Shown: positions 8,001 through 14,369 of the stretch, piece by piece
Numbering within the stretch: position 1 is the stretch's first letter
Layout: each line of letters opens with the position of its first letter
Source: an uncultured Eggerthellaceae bacterium
GTDB taxonomy: Bacteria; Actinomycetota; Coriobacteriia; Coriobacteriales; Eggerthellaceae
Direction of reading: 5' to 3'
Assembly (NCBI GenBank): GCA_934623455.1
Contig: CAKTVK010000024.1
Coordinates: 1-24,875, forward strand
Length of the DNA: 24,875 nucleotides
Translations under genes and position numbers: made by a program
The notes under the pieces: model-generated
Databases searched by the model: none
What the model was told of the DNA's origin: nothing
Seen by the model: the letters and a program-made list of their open reading frames with translations, nothing else

Positions 8001-8471
8001 GGCATGGTGAGCGGCGTAACCACGAAGCTGACGAAAACCGGCAACCGCATGGCAACGTTCACGCTTGAGGACACTTCGGGCTCCATGGAGTGCATCTGTT
8101 TCAAGTACAGCGATTTCGCCGACGCTATTGTGGAAGACGCTGTGGTGAAGATAAAAGGCAAGTTTGAGTGCGGCGATCGCGGAAGCCAGATTATCGCGTA
8201 CGAAGTTGAAACAATTGAACTGGGCGATGAGCAGGCAAAACCGCTGCACATGCAGATTAGCGTGTATTCGAATGAGTACAACCTGGATGTTTCCATGAAG
8301 CTCACCGCGCTGCTGAAACAGTTCCCGGGAAGCGATGGCGTGTCGCTTCTGTATACGCAGGGCGATGGGCGCCGATTCCGCGCGGAGCTGCCGGTTCACG
8401 TGGATGCCACCTCGCGCGTGCTGGCGCTGGAGCTTTCGCGCTTGTTCGGAAGAGACGTGCTTCATGGGTAG
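5010..8471 (+). CDS. dnaE: DNA polymerase III subunit alpha
   Basis: 1153 residues, the usual length for DnaE1. ATG 5010 follows AAGGA by 7 bases. This is the replicative C-family polymerase that extends DNA as the catalytic core of the holoenzyme. The N-terminal PHP domain begins HLHNHTEYSLLDG and keeps metal-site-like motifs (ITDHG, YGCEVYF, SSACIAG, NDFHYL), unlike the degenerate E. coli version. The palm carries PDIDVDF (404-410) with the catalytic Asp pair at 405 and 407. Fingers segments such as YQEQIMQVSMVMSGFSAG follow. A helix-hairpin-helix region (GLVGVRGVGRNVAEAI, about 827-842) and a C-terminal OB fold (GDFVGMVSGVTTKLTKTGNR, from about 993) complete the order. The stop overlaps the preferred truA start by 8 bases, so the two are probably co-transcribed. 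The sequence is intact, with no frameshift. Confidence 0.98.
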   Translation: MAFVHLHNHTEYSLLDGATHIKDMVRRAADLGMPAVAITDHGVMSGVPELCDACAAVEKETGKKVKPIYGCEVYFTTDDELRRDGKPALYHLLLLAKNNEGYVNLMKLVSESHVDNFYYKPRTTFAMLQKYGKGIIGSSACIAGLVPKLLDDRRFDEAVEWAKKFASAFEPGDFYIELQDQGLTTDGGITQHDLNVQLTEIAKLCGLKTIATNDFHYLLKEDARAQDVMLCIGTGSTFDDPRRMKFSNDQFYMKTEEEMREALKDFPEACDNTVELAEKIDVVLDRTQILPRFPLPEGETEVSYFRKQIEKGLKERYGDPVPENVWKQYEYEAGIIIQQGFPAYFLIVQEYISWARSQGIGVGPGRGSAAGAVVAYAMGITDLDPIPNGLMFERFLSPERVEMPDIDVDFEDERRQEVIDHIKEVYGEDHVAGVITFGKLQAKNAVRDAARVLGYPYAVGDKVAKLIGDELGITIDKALETNPDFKKEYENDPEVKAVVDDARAIEGHVRGEGVHACATIICRDPMTDHVPVKRDTKGGGIITQYDGHYTPELGLLKMDFLGLRTLGVLSRACRNVNERYGLNLVAEKIPTEGDEESYALMRSGNMDGLFQVEGALYVSLFSRLPPRRFSDIVASIALNRPGPLESGMVEDYIKVASGKTEVHYYDERLKPILEETYGTMVYQEQIMQVSMVMSGFSAGRSDVLRKAMGKKKLDVMRQLKEEWNTGAVANGYKLEIAEQIWNDAEKFAKYAFNKSHSAAYAILVMRTAYLKAHYPNEFMAAVLSSYMGNTDRLIRYIASCNHNGTPVLPPDVNQSNEEFTPVDEGIRFGLVGVRGVGRNVAEAIVAERKANGPYSSLHDFVNRLDSKCYNRKTLEALIKGGAFDSTGYTRKQLMSFVDDTNLLENAAKRQRDRDAGQVSMFDMFGEDEESGFEEEVPPPDGIEWDKRTKLAFEKEIMKIYVSEHPLQPYERMLARMSKFTMGELSERTKEIRNGDFVGMVSGVTTKLTKTGNRMATFTLEDTSGSMECICFKYSDFADAIVEDAVVKIKGKFECGDRGSQIIAYEVETIELGDEQAKPLHMQISVYSNEYNLDVSMKLTALLKQFPGSDGVSLLYTQGDGRRFRAELPVHVDATSRVLALELSRLFGRDVLHG

Positions 8472-9483
8472 TTGCGTGGGAAAGGATATGGCGGCGCTTG
8501 CGGGTGCGGCCGTGGAATTTGCGGGTGCGGCGGGTGCGGGTGCTGTGCCGGTTGCGGGTGCGGCGGGCGCCGCGGTGCCGGGCGTGTCGGGCACTGGTGT
8601 GGCTACGGCGGAGGCGCCTGGCGCGATGCCCGCGGACGAGCCGTGGCGCACGTACGCCTTGACGCTCGGGTACAACGGTGCGCCCTTCGCGGGATTCGCG
8701 CGGCAGCCGGGTCAGCTTACGGTGCAGGGAAACGTCGAAGAAGCGCTTTCATTGCTGTTCAAGCAGCCTGTTTTGACAGTTTGCGCAGGTAGAACCGATG
8801 CAGGCGTTCATGCGCGTGGGCAAGTTGTGTCGTTTTCGGTTCCCGTTGGGGCGGTTAGGGGAAGGTCGCAGCGCACGCTGCTGCGCTCGCTGAACGCTCT
8901 GACGCACGAGCATATTGTTGCGAAAAACATCGAGGAGCGCCCTGAGAACTTCTCGGCACGCTTTGATGCCGTGTCGCGAGAGTATCACTATCATATCTGC
9001 ACCGATCCCGTTCCGCCGCTCTTCATGCGCGACTACAGCTGGCATATTTCCAAGCCGCTGAATGTTGCAGCCATGCAGCAGGCGGCACGTCTTTTGGAGG
9101 GCGAGCATGACTTCAAATCGTTTTGTCTGGCGGCTTCCGCAAAGGATAAAACGACGTTTCGATATGTGGAAAAAGTGCAGGTAGAGCCCGCGCAGGTGAT
9201 GGGTGAGAATCTGCTGATAATCACCGTGAAGGGCAATGCGTTTTTGCATTCTATGGTTCGAACGATGGTAGGCACGCTCGTGAAAGTGGGTGCGGGGCAT
9301 CGTGAGCCGGAGTGGATCAATCGCGTTTTGGCGGCACGCGATCGCAGCGCGGCGGGCGAAACGGCTCCCGCTTGCGGCCTGGTGTTTTGGTCGGTTGACT
9401 ACGAAGGCGAGCGCTGTCCCTATGCTCCCGTTGTTGATTCGGCGGGTGCCGCGAAAGCAGTTCGGGGGCAGAAGGTGCTATGA
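8464..9483 (+). CDS. truA: tRNA pseudouridine(38-40) synthase TruA with Ala/Gly-rich N-terminal extension
   Basis: TruA isomerises uridines 38-40 in tRNA anticodon arms. The core reads YALTLGYNGAPFAGFARQPG, followed by the catalytic-loop motif AGRTDAGVHA (108-117; nucleophile Asp112), the RYVEKVQV strand and HSMVRTMVGTLVKVG, as in the family. From ATG 8464 the protein has 339 residues, against about 250-290 usually. The surplus is residues 9-55, almost entirely Ala, Gly, Val and Pro and encoded by a GCGGGTGCG-type repeat. ATG 8464 overlaps the dnaE stop by 8 bases and has GGAAGAG 9 bases upstream. ATG 8626 (MPADEPWRTY) has GGAGG about 11 bases upstream and would give a normal 285-residue enzyme. 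The true start is therefore uncertain, while the family is not. The stop overlaps the next ATG (ATGA). Confidence 0.93.
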   Translation: MGSCVGKDMAALAGAAVEFAGAAGAGAVPVAGAAGAAVPGVSGTGVATAEAPGAMPADEPWRTYALTLGYNGAPFAGFARQPGQLTVQGNVEEALSLLFKQPVLTVCAGRTDAGVHARGQVVSFSVPVGAVRGRSQRTLLRSLNALTHEHIVAKNIEERPENFSARFDAVSREYHYHICTDPVPPLFMRDYSWHISKPLNVAAMQQAARLLEGEHDFKSFCLAASAKDKTTFRYVEKVQVEPAQVMGENLLIITVKGNAFLHSMVRTMVGTLVKVGAGHREPEWINRVLAARDRSAAGETAPACGLVFWSVDYEGERCPYAPVVDSAGAAKAVRGQKVL

Positions 9484-10238
9484 AGCTGACGAATTCTTTA
9501 CGCGATGCTGCCCAAATACGGCAGGCACGTGGGCTTGATGCGTTTCGTAGCCGCGAGGAAGAAGAGAACTTGCGCGCGTGGGAGCGTGTGGTGGAAATTG
9601 CCGATGAACTGGGTAAATGCAGTGATTCTGCGGCTGTGCGCGCCATGAAGGAGCTACAGGAGTTAGCTCATAAAAGGCTCTCTTTTGCCGACGAGCTTGG
9701 TTTTTCCGAGCAAGAAATGGAGTCGTGCGAAACGGCATCGGGCATGATTGTAGCGTCAGAGGGCGTTGCATCTACATCCGAGGGCTCGAGCTTGGCTGCA
9801 AGTGCTACCTGCGCTGTGGGTGCTGATTGTGTGACAACCTCGGCAAGCTTTTCTGCTGCGGCTCTTGATGATGCGGAGATGTTCGATGGCGATGAACTGG
9901 AGGAAGTTGTATTGCCTTCGAGTTTAAGGGCATCGGATGACGTTTTCCCAGGTGATAACACCGCTTTTGCTGCTGGCGATTCTGTTGCCGGCGGAGCTTT
10001 CGGTGTTGTTGTTACTGCTGCATCGGGTGTTGCGGGGGAGCCTTCCGACATGAATGCTTCGACGGCGACGGGTGCTGCCGGCAACGAGATTCCCGAGCTG
10101 CTTGACGTGCCGGCACGACCCGCTCCGGCCGAGGTTGCAACGTTCAAACATCTTTGCGCAGGTCGTGACGGCAAGCTCTGCCTCTTCGAGGATGCTGACG
10201 GCCATCTTGTAGCTGTCCGCGCTTCCCGCCTTGCCTAA
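9480..10238 (+). CDS. Uncharacterised protein with conserved-looking ends and a disordered middle
   Basis: 252 residues, starting in an ATGA overlap with truA, so it is translationally coupled to the dnaE-truA operon. The N-terminal ~80 residues are charged and helical (LRDAAQIRQARGLDAF, EEEENLRAWERVVEIADEL). Residues 85-215 are low-complexity Ala/Ser/Thr/Gly/Val with acidic patches and look disordered. The last 30 residues are again ordered-looking (FKHLCAGRDGKLCLFEDADG then HLVAVRASRLA), like a short beta-hairpin domain. No family is recognised and there is no membrane segment. Position suggests a housekeeping partner of replication or tRNA modification, but that is only context. Its proper terminator may be the strong one at 10572, now separated from it by a repeat element. 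Confidence 0.78.
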   Translation: MKLTNSLRDAAQIRQARGLDAFRSREEEENLRAWERVVEIADELGKCSDSAAVRAMKELQELAHKRLSFADELGFSEQEMESCETASGMIVASEGVASTSEGSSLAASATCAVGADCVTTSASFSAAALDDAEMFDGDELEEVVLPSSLRASDDVFPGDNTAFAAGDSVAGGAFGVVVTAASGVAGEPSDMNASTATGAAGNEIPELLDVPARPAPAEVATFKHLCAGRDGKLCLFEDADGHLVAVRASRLA

Positions 10239-10239
10239 T

Positions 10240-10266
10240 GTTAAAAAGTGACGGGGTCTTTTTAAC
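10240..10266 (+). terminator. A/T-rich hairpin after the dnaE-operon end
   Basis: A 9-bp stem GTTAAAAAG / CTTTTTAAC with loop TGACGGGGT begins two bases after the stop codon at 10236-10238. The T-run is inside the descending stem arm, so termination would be weak. Confidence 0.4.
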
Positions 10267-10286
10267 ATTTCTACCAATTTAAAAGT

Positions 10287-10520
10287 ATGTTGTTGAAAAA
10301 GCGGTGCCAAATTCGAAGTTGCATAAGGTTGGAAGTAGGTTAGCATTTGACATCGGCTGGGGATTAAAACGTACTTCAACAAAGAATAGCTTTGAACTGG
10401 TATTTTGTTGAGGTTATTTTTCTCAAACCGTAAGCTTACTGTAAGATACTCCAATTTATGCTCTCGACCTACTTCCAACCTGCATCAACTTCGAATTTTG
10501 AGGTCATTTTTCAACAACAT
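10287..10520. repeat. MITE-like inverted-repeat element, diverged copy
   Basis: Two imperfect ~54-base arms (10287-10340 and 10467-10520) flank a 126-base centre. Exact matching blocks between the arms are ATGTTGTTGAAAAA, AAATTCGAAGTTG and TTGGAAGTAGGT. Overall length, arm length and centre length match the two elements at 16.5 and 18.3 kb. The arms also start (TTGTYGAAAAA) and end (GTAGGT) alike, and the centre, read in reverse, shares CCAGTTCA then AAGCTA and GTAGGT then GAGAGCA. It contains no gene. Inside are further small palindromes (GTAAGCTTAC). It lies between the stop of the 9480-10238 gene and a strong terminator. Confidence 0.7.
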
Positions 10521-10571
10521 GAAGTGACGCGGTTTGATTCGTGTTTAAAGGCGCTGGCCATAAAATGCCAA

Positions 10572-10603
10572 GGGTGTCCGTAACAGCGGACACCCGCTTT
10601 TTT
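10572..10603 (+). terminator. Strong intrinsic terminator
   Basis: A perfect 9-bp G/C-rich stem GGGTGTCCG / CGGACACCC with a 6-base loop (TAACAG), followed by GC and six Ts. It is 334 bases downstream of the nearest plus-strand stop codon, with the inverted-repeat element in between, and just upstream of the exonuclease gene. Confidence 0.88.
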
Positions 10604-10612
10604 CGAAGAAGC

Positions 10613-10618
10613 TATACT
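10613..10618 (+). promoter_or_regulatory. Candidate -10 of the exonuclease gene
   Basis: TATACT lies 45 bases before the exonuclease ATG and directly after the strong terminator. The -35 would fall in the terminator and is poor, so this is a weak call. Confidence 0.3.
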
Positions 10619-10657
10619 GGACTTTGAGTTAAGAATCCAGCACGCAAGGAGCGAAAA

Positions 10658-11347
10658 ATGGCACATCTCGCATATGATCAAAACATCGTGGTTGACCTGG
10701 AATTTACGCCCTCCATACGCAATGCGCGAAAGCATGGTGTGCGTCAGGCATACGAGGTAATTGAGATTGGTGCGGTACGAGTGAGCCCGGATGGACGTGT
10801 GCTTGATGAATTCAGGTGTTTAGTAAGACCCGAAATGGCGACGTCTGTAAGTGGAAAAGTGCGTCGACTTACGGGAATCACCACTCATATGCTAGAAGAT
10901 GCGCCCCGCTTTGCCGAGGCATTGCTGCTTTTCAGCGAGTGGGTGGGCAAGGGAAGGACCCGTATGGTCGCCTGGAGCGAAAGCGACAAGGCGCAGATTG
11001 TCTCTGAGTGCTCCGTGAAGGGAATCGAGATGCCCGCGAACATGCGTCGCTGGATGGATCTTCAAAGGGTGTTTCCTCGCGCTATGGATATGAGGGGTCG
11101 TCACAAGCGCATGTCCTTGCACGATGCCTTCGCATGGTTTGACCGCGAGCTTTCGGCCGATTGCGAGCATCAGGCGCTGGCAGATGCGGAGCACACCGCC
11201 GAACTTCTGATCGCGCTTATCAAGGGAGAGCATCTGGAGCACAAGCGCGCTCTTGAAGCCGCCATGATAAACGTGCAACCATGCGGCTACAACCCCATGG
11301 CGAGCGCTTTGGCTGGCCTTCTTGAGAAAATGAATGAAGCGGCATAG
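10658..11347 (+). CDS. DEDDh-family 3'-5' exonuclease
   Basis: 229 residues; ATG 10658 follows AAGGAG by 6 bases. The protein carries the three Exo motifs of the DnaQ/RNase T-like superfamily: Exo I VVDLEFT (Asp13, Glu15), Exo II WSESDKAQI (Asp110) and Exo III HQALADAEHT (His171, Asp176), which gives the DEDDh pattern with two-metal catalysis. The arrangement and size (inserted RRWMDLQRVFP, C-terminal helix) resemble KapD/ERI-1-like stand-alone exonucleases more than the DNA polymerase proofreading subunit. The substrate (RNA or single-stranded DNA) cannot be read from sequence. It appears monocistronic: a strong terminator precedes it, and a bidirectional terminator separates it from the convergent mscL. 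Confidence 0.88.
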   Translation: MAHLAYDQNIVVDLEFTPSIRNARKHGVRQAYEVIEIGAVRVSPDGRVLDEFRCLVRPEMATSVSGKVRRLTGITTHMLEDAPRFAEALLLFSEWVGKGRTRMVAWSESDKAQIVSECSVKGIEMPANMRRWMDLQRVFPRAMDMRGRHKRMSLHDAFAWFDRELSADCEHQALADAEHTAELLIALIKGEHLEHKRALEAAMINVQPCGYNPMASALAGLLEKMNEAA

Positions 11348-11384
11348 TGCGATTTTCGAGTTAAAGGTGATGTGTTTTTCGCCT

Positions 11385-11424
11385 TTGCCCTACATTTAGC
11401 GCATTTACGAAAAGTGTAGGGCAA
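11385..11424 (+). terminator. Hairpin after the exonuclease gene
   Basis: A 10-bp perfect stem TTGCCCTACA / TGTAGGGCAA with a 20-base loop, 37 bases after the exonuclease stop codon. No T-run follows, so it may stabilise the 3' end rather than terminate. The wider 11348-11661 spacer also holds the bidirectional terminator and the inverted repeat listed separately, and no RNA gene I can recognise. Confidence 0.4.
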
Positions 11425-11497
11425 TAGAGATAATTTACCCGTTTCGTCCGTTTCGTATTCTCGAACAGCCTTCTGGCTTGGCTGCAGCCTGCATAAG

Positions 11498-11525
11498 AAA
11501 AGCCCCGAATGGTTTCGGGGCTTTT
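11498..11525. terminator. Bidirectional intrinsic terminator
   Basis: A perfect 12-bp stem AAAAGCCCCGAA / TTCGGGGCTTTT with a 4-base loop (TGGT). It ends in Ts on both strands, and so serves both the exonuclease gene and the convergent mscL. Confidence 0.9.
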
Positions 11526-11586
11526 GGCGGTGCCACATTAAGCGGGCAAGCTTTGCAGGAGTGCCGTGCTCGGTGTTCCTCCTTCG

Positions 11587-11625
11587 CAATTGTTGACAAA
11601 AGGTGGGGTAATTTGACAACAATTG
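11587..11625. other. Inverted and direct repeats downstream of mscL
   Basis: CAATTGTTG (11587-11595) and CAACAATTG (11617-11625) form a perfect 9-base inverted repeat around 21 bases. TTGACA occurs inside both halves (11594-11599 and 11613-11618), so the block is also a direct repeat. It lies 3' of mscL, before the bidirectional terminator. The function is unknown: an additional hairpin or an operator-like site. Confidence 0.4.
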
Positions 11626-11661
11626 TGCTCTGAGCAGTCGCTCTCTCCTTCTCGCTTGGTG

Positions 11662-12111
11662 CTAATCCTCCTTGACCTTCACTTTTGGCGCAGCGGGGGC
11701 ATCAAACGAACCGGCGCAATGCGGGCAGCGCGTGGCGCCTTCCTTGACTTCCTCCAGGCAGAAGGGGCAGGTGGGAGGCTCGGTTTCGTCCTCTTCCGCT
11801 TCTTCCTTCTTCTTGCCCAGATTCTGCATGTTGTTCACGGCCTTGACCAGCAAGAACACAATGAATGCAACAATCAGGAAGTTGATAACGGCGGAAATGA
11901 ACGCGCCGAAGTCAATGGAAGTGCCCGGAACAACAAGCGCGCCTGCGGTATCGATGCCGCCGCCCGTGATAAGCGTGATTAGGGGGTTGATGATGTTCGA
12001 AGTCAGCGCAGTAACGATTGCCGTGAACGCGCCGCCCACGATAACGCCAACGGCCATATCCATCACGTTGCCGCGATTGATGAACTCCTTGAATTCGTCG
12101 AGCATTTTCAT
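11662..12111 (-). CDS. mscL: Large-conductance mechanosensitive channel with C-terminal zinc ribbon
   Basis: 149 residues, read leftward from ATG 12111 with AAAAGGAG 6 bases upstream. MscL opens a wide pore under membrane tension to release solutes during osmotic downshock. The N-terminal amphipathic helix (MLDEFKEFINRGNVMDMAV) runs into TM1 (GVIVGGAFTAIVTALTSNII), then a short loop and TM2 (about 68-92, FGAFISAVINFLIVAFIVFL). After the acidic linker (KKKEEAEEDETE) the chain ends in a zinc-ribbon-like CPFC-x10-CPHC motif (Cys115, 118, 129, 132) instead of the usual short helical bundle. Such ribbon-tailed MscL proteins are known in Actinobacteria and Firmicutes. Its candidate promoter diverges from the htpG promoter. 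Confidence 0.95.
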   Translation of the reverse strand: MKMLDEFKEFINRGNVMDMAVGVIVGGAFTAIVTALTSNIINPLITLITGGGIDTAGALVVPGTSIDFGAFISAVINFLIVAFIVFLLVKAVNNMQNLGKKKEEAEEDETEPPTCPFCLEEVKEGATRCPHCAGSFDAPAAPKVKVKED

Positions 12112-12184
12112 AGAAGGCTCCTTTTCTCTTTGCTATTTGCGACCAGGCACTCCGCCTGTTTCTTCGCATAAATAAGTCGGCACG

Positions 12185-12190
12185 ATTATA
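12185..12190 (-). promoter_or_regulatory. Candidate -10 of mscL
   Basis: Read leftward, the site is a perfect TATAAT about 75 bases before the mscL start. No convincing -35 is visible. It lies about 40 bases from the -35 of the divergent htpG promoter. Confidence 0.4.
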
Positions 12191-12229
12191 GGGCAAATAT
12201 TACGACCTGATGACGCTTTTTAAGGAAAC

Positions 12230-12257
12230 TTGACACAGTTGCACGCAGAAGTACAAT
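12230..12257 (+). promoter_or_regulatory. Housekeeping promoter of htpG
   Basis: TTGACA (12230-12235), a 16-base spacer and TACAAT (12252-12257) form a good vegetative promoter. Transcription would start near 12264, inside the CIRCE-like repeat, and leave a leader of about 195 bases before the htpG ATG. The leader (12290-12458) is GC-rich, and I see no gene or known riboswitch in it. Confidence 0.7.
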
Positions 12258-12262
12258 CACCT

Positions 12263-12289
12263 TTGGCACTCGATACCCGAGACTGCTAA
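12263..12289 (+). promoter_or_regulatory. CIRCE-like operator (HrcA site) of htpG
   Basis: TTGGCACTC, 9 bases, then GACTGCTAA. The consensus CIRCE is TTAGCACTC-N9-GAGTGCTAA, so there is one mismatch per half and the spacing is exact. It overlaps the predicted transcription start, the usual position for HrcA repression. Confidence 0.72.
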
Positions 12290-12458
12290 TGTGTTGCGTT
12301 CCGTCGTTCGCGGGTCGTGCGTCATGCGTGCGGTGTGCGTGCGAAAATCATGCAGGTACGTGCATAAAAACGCGCCGGCGGTACGAAAAAACGCATAAAG
12401 CGGTTTTGGCAAGCAATATCTATTGCATTTGTTTTACTGTGAAGGGAAAGAAGGATCG

Positions 12459-14369
12459 ATGAAAAAATTCAAGACAGAGAGCAAAAAGCTGCTTGATCTA
12501 ATGATCAACTCCATTTACACGAATAAAGAAATCTTCCTTCGTGAGCTCATTTCGAACGCGTCCGACGCTGTGGATAAGCTGTATTTCAAGAGCCTGACCG
12601 ATGAATCGGCCGCCGTTGACAAAGACGAACTGTGCATTCGCGTGAACTTCGACAAGGGCGCGCGTACCATTATTGTTTCCGATGACGGCATTGGCATGAG
12701 CAAGGATGAGCTGGACAAGAACCTGGGCACCATCGCTCACTCCGACAGCCAGTCGTTCAAGACCGAAAACGCTGAGCAGCAGGGTTCTGACATTGACATT
12801 ATTGGCCAGTTCGGTGTTGGTTTTTACTCGTCGTTTATGGTGGCCGATCACGTGCGCGTTGTGTCTCGCGCATTCGGCAGCGATGAGGCATATGCTTGGG
12901 AAAGCGACGGCGTGGAGGGTTACACCATTGAGCCGGCCGAGCGCGAAACGCACGGAACCGATGTCATTTTGACCATCAAGGAAAGCACGACCGAAGAGGA
13001 TTACGACGAGTTTTTGACCGAAGAGGGTCTGCGCCACCTGATTTTGCATTACAGCAACTACGTGCGCTACCCCATTCGCATGCTGGTAACGAAAGAACGC
13101 CAGAAGCCGCTGCCGCCCGACGCGCCCGAGGACGCAAAGCCCGAATGGGAAGAATACAAGACCATCGAGACCATCAACTCCATGGTGCCCATCTGGAAGC
13201 GCAACAAGTCCGAGGTCACGCCCGAAGAATACAACGAGTTCTACAAGTCTAACTTCCACGACTTCGAGGACCCGGCGCGCACGGTGAGCTTCCACGCGGA
13301 AGGCTCGCTCAACTACGATGCGCTGCTGTTCATCCCCGGCCGCGCGCCGTACGACATGTACAGCCGCGAGTACGAGAAGGGTCTGGCGCTGTACAGCTCG
13401 AACGTGCTGATTATGGAGAAGTGCGAAGACCTGGTTCCCGATTACTTCAACTTCGTGCGCGGCATTGTGGACAGCCAGGATCTTACGCTGAACATCTCCC
13501 GCGAAACGCTGCAGCAAAACAGCCAGCTGCGCGCCATTGCTCGCAAGGTTGAGAAGAAGATTAAGTCCGAGCTGGACGCCATGCGCGATGACGATCGCGA
13601 AACGTACGAGAAGTTCTTCGAGAATTTCGGCCGCAGCCTGAAGTTCGGCATTTACGCCAGCCGCGGTCAGAAGTCCGATGTGTTGTCTGACCTGCTGCTT
13701 TTCCATTCCGCCAAGCAGGGCAAGATGGTCACGCTTGCTGAATACGTTGAGGGCATGACCGAGGGCCAGGACAGCATTCTGTACCACTTTGGCGTGGGCG
13801 AGAGCATTGAGCGTCTTGAGAAGACGCCGCTGGTGAAGTCCGTGCTGGACAAGGGCTACGACGTGCTTTTGTGCAACGAGCCCGTTGACGAGTTCGTTTT
13901 GCAGCTTATGCAGACTTTTGACGGCAAAGAGATGAAAAACATTGCCACCGAGGAACTGAACTTGGGCTCCGACGACGAGAAAGCCGATGCCGAAGCGGTA
14001 GAGAAGGACAATGCGGACCTGTTTGCCACCATGACTAAGGCGCTGGATGGCAAGGTGGAGAAGGTTGTTGCCTCTACGCGCTTGACCGATGCGCCGGCGT
14101 GCCTGGTATCCACGGGCGGCGTGTCGCTGGGCATGGAGCGCGTGTTCTCGGCCTCCGAAGGCTACGACGGAATGAAGAGCGCGCGTGTTTTGGAAATCAA
14201 CCCCAAGCACGAGATTTTCGAAGCGCTGAAAGAGGCGCAGGATTTGGGCCAGACAGACAAGGTGAGCCTGTATGCGAACATCCTGTACAACCAATCGTTG
14301 CTGATTGAGGGCTTGCCGGTGGATGATCCGTTCGAGTTCGCGAAGGCTGTTTCTTCGCTGATGGTGTAG
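12459..14369 (+). CDS. htpG: Molecular chaperone HtpG (Hsp90)
   Basis: 636 residues, the typical bacterial Hsp90 length. ATG 12459 (MKKFKTESKKLLDLMINSIY) matches the family start and has AGAAGGA upstream; the 12 extra codons in frame upstream lack support. The N-terminal GHKL ATPase shows LRELISNASDAVDKL, the DDGIGM motif and GQFGVGFYSSFMVAD. The middle domain has the IVDSQDLTLNISRETLQQN segment with its catalytic Arg. The C-terminal dimerisation domain follows, and the protein lacks the eukaryotic MEEVD tail. It is a cytosolic, ATP-driven client-remodelling chaperone. A vegetative promoter with an overlapping CIRCE-like site suggests HrcA-controlled heat induction. Transcription probably stops at the hairpin at 14637. 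Confidence 0.98.
   Translation: MKKFKTESKKLLDLMINSIYTNKEIFLRELISNASDAVDKLYFKSLTDESAAVDKDELCIRVNFDKGARTIIVSDDGIGMSKDELDKNLGTIAHSDSQSFKTENAEQQGSDIDIIGQFGVGFYSSFMVADHVRVVSRAFGSDEAYAWESDGVEGYTIEPAERETHGTDVILTIKESTTEEDYDEFLTEEGLRHLILHYSNYVRYPIRMLVTKERQKPLPPDAPEDAKPEWEEYKTIETINSMVPIWKRNKSEVTPEEYNEFYKSNFHDFEDPARTVSFHAEGSLNYDALLFIPGRAPYDMYSREYEKGLALYSSNVLIMEKCEDLVPDYFNFVRGIVDSQDLTLNISRETLQQNSQLRAIARKVEKKIKSELDAMRDDDRETYEKFFENFGRSLKFGIYASRGQKSDVLSDLLLFHSAKQGKMVTLAEYVEGMTEGQDSILYHFGVGESIERLEKTPLVKSVLDKGYDVLLCNEPVDEFVLQLMQTFDGKEMKNIATEELNLGSDDEKADAEAVEKDNADLFATMTKALDGKVEKVVASTRLTDAPACLVSTGGVSLGMERVFSASEGYDGMKSARVLEINPKHEIFEALKEAQDLGQTDKVSLYANILYNQSLLIEGLPVDDPFEFAKAVSSLMV

Noticed and set aside
10658..11347. 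Exonuclease as the DNA polymerase III epsilon subunit (dnaQ)
   Set aside because: It has DEDDh motifs, but the long insert and C-terminus and the separate transcription unit fit a KapD/ERI-like enzyme better; no clamp-binding tail is visible.
11348..11661. Possible tRNA or small RNA gene in the exonuclease/mscL spacer
   Set aside because: Several hairpins exist but no cloverleaf, CCA end or T-loop motif could be found; terminators explain them better.
12498..14294. Long minus-strand open frame opposite htpG
   Set aside because: Same codon-bias artefact; htpG is complete on the plus strand.
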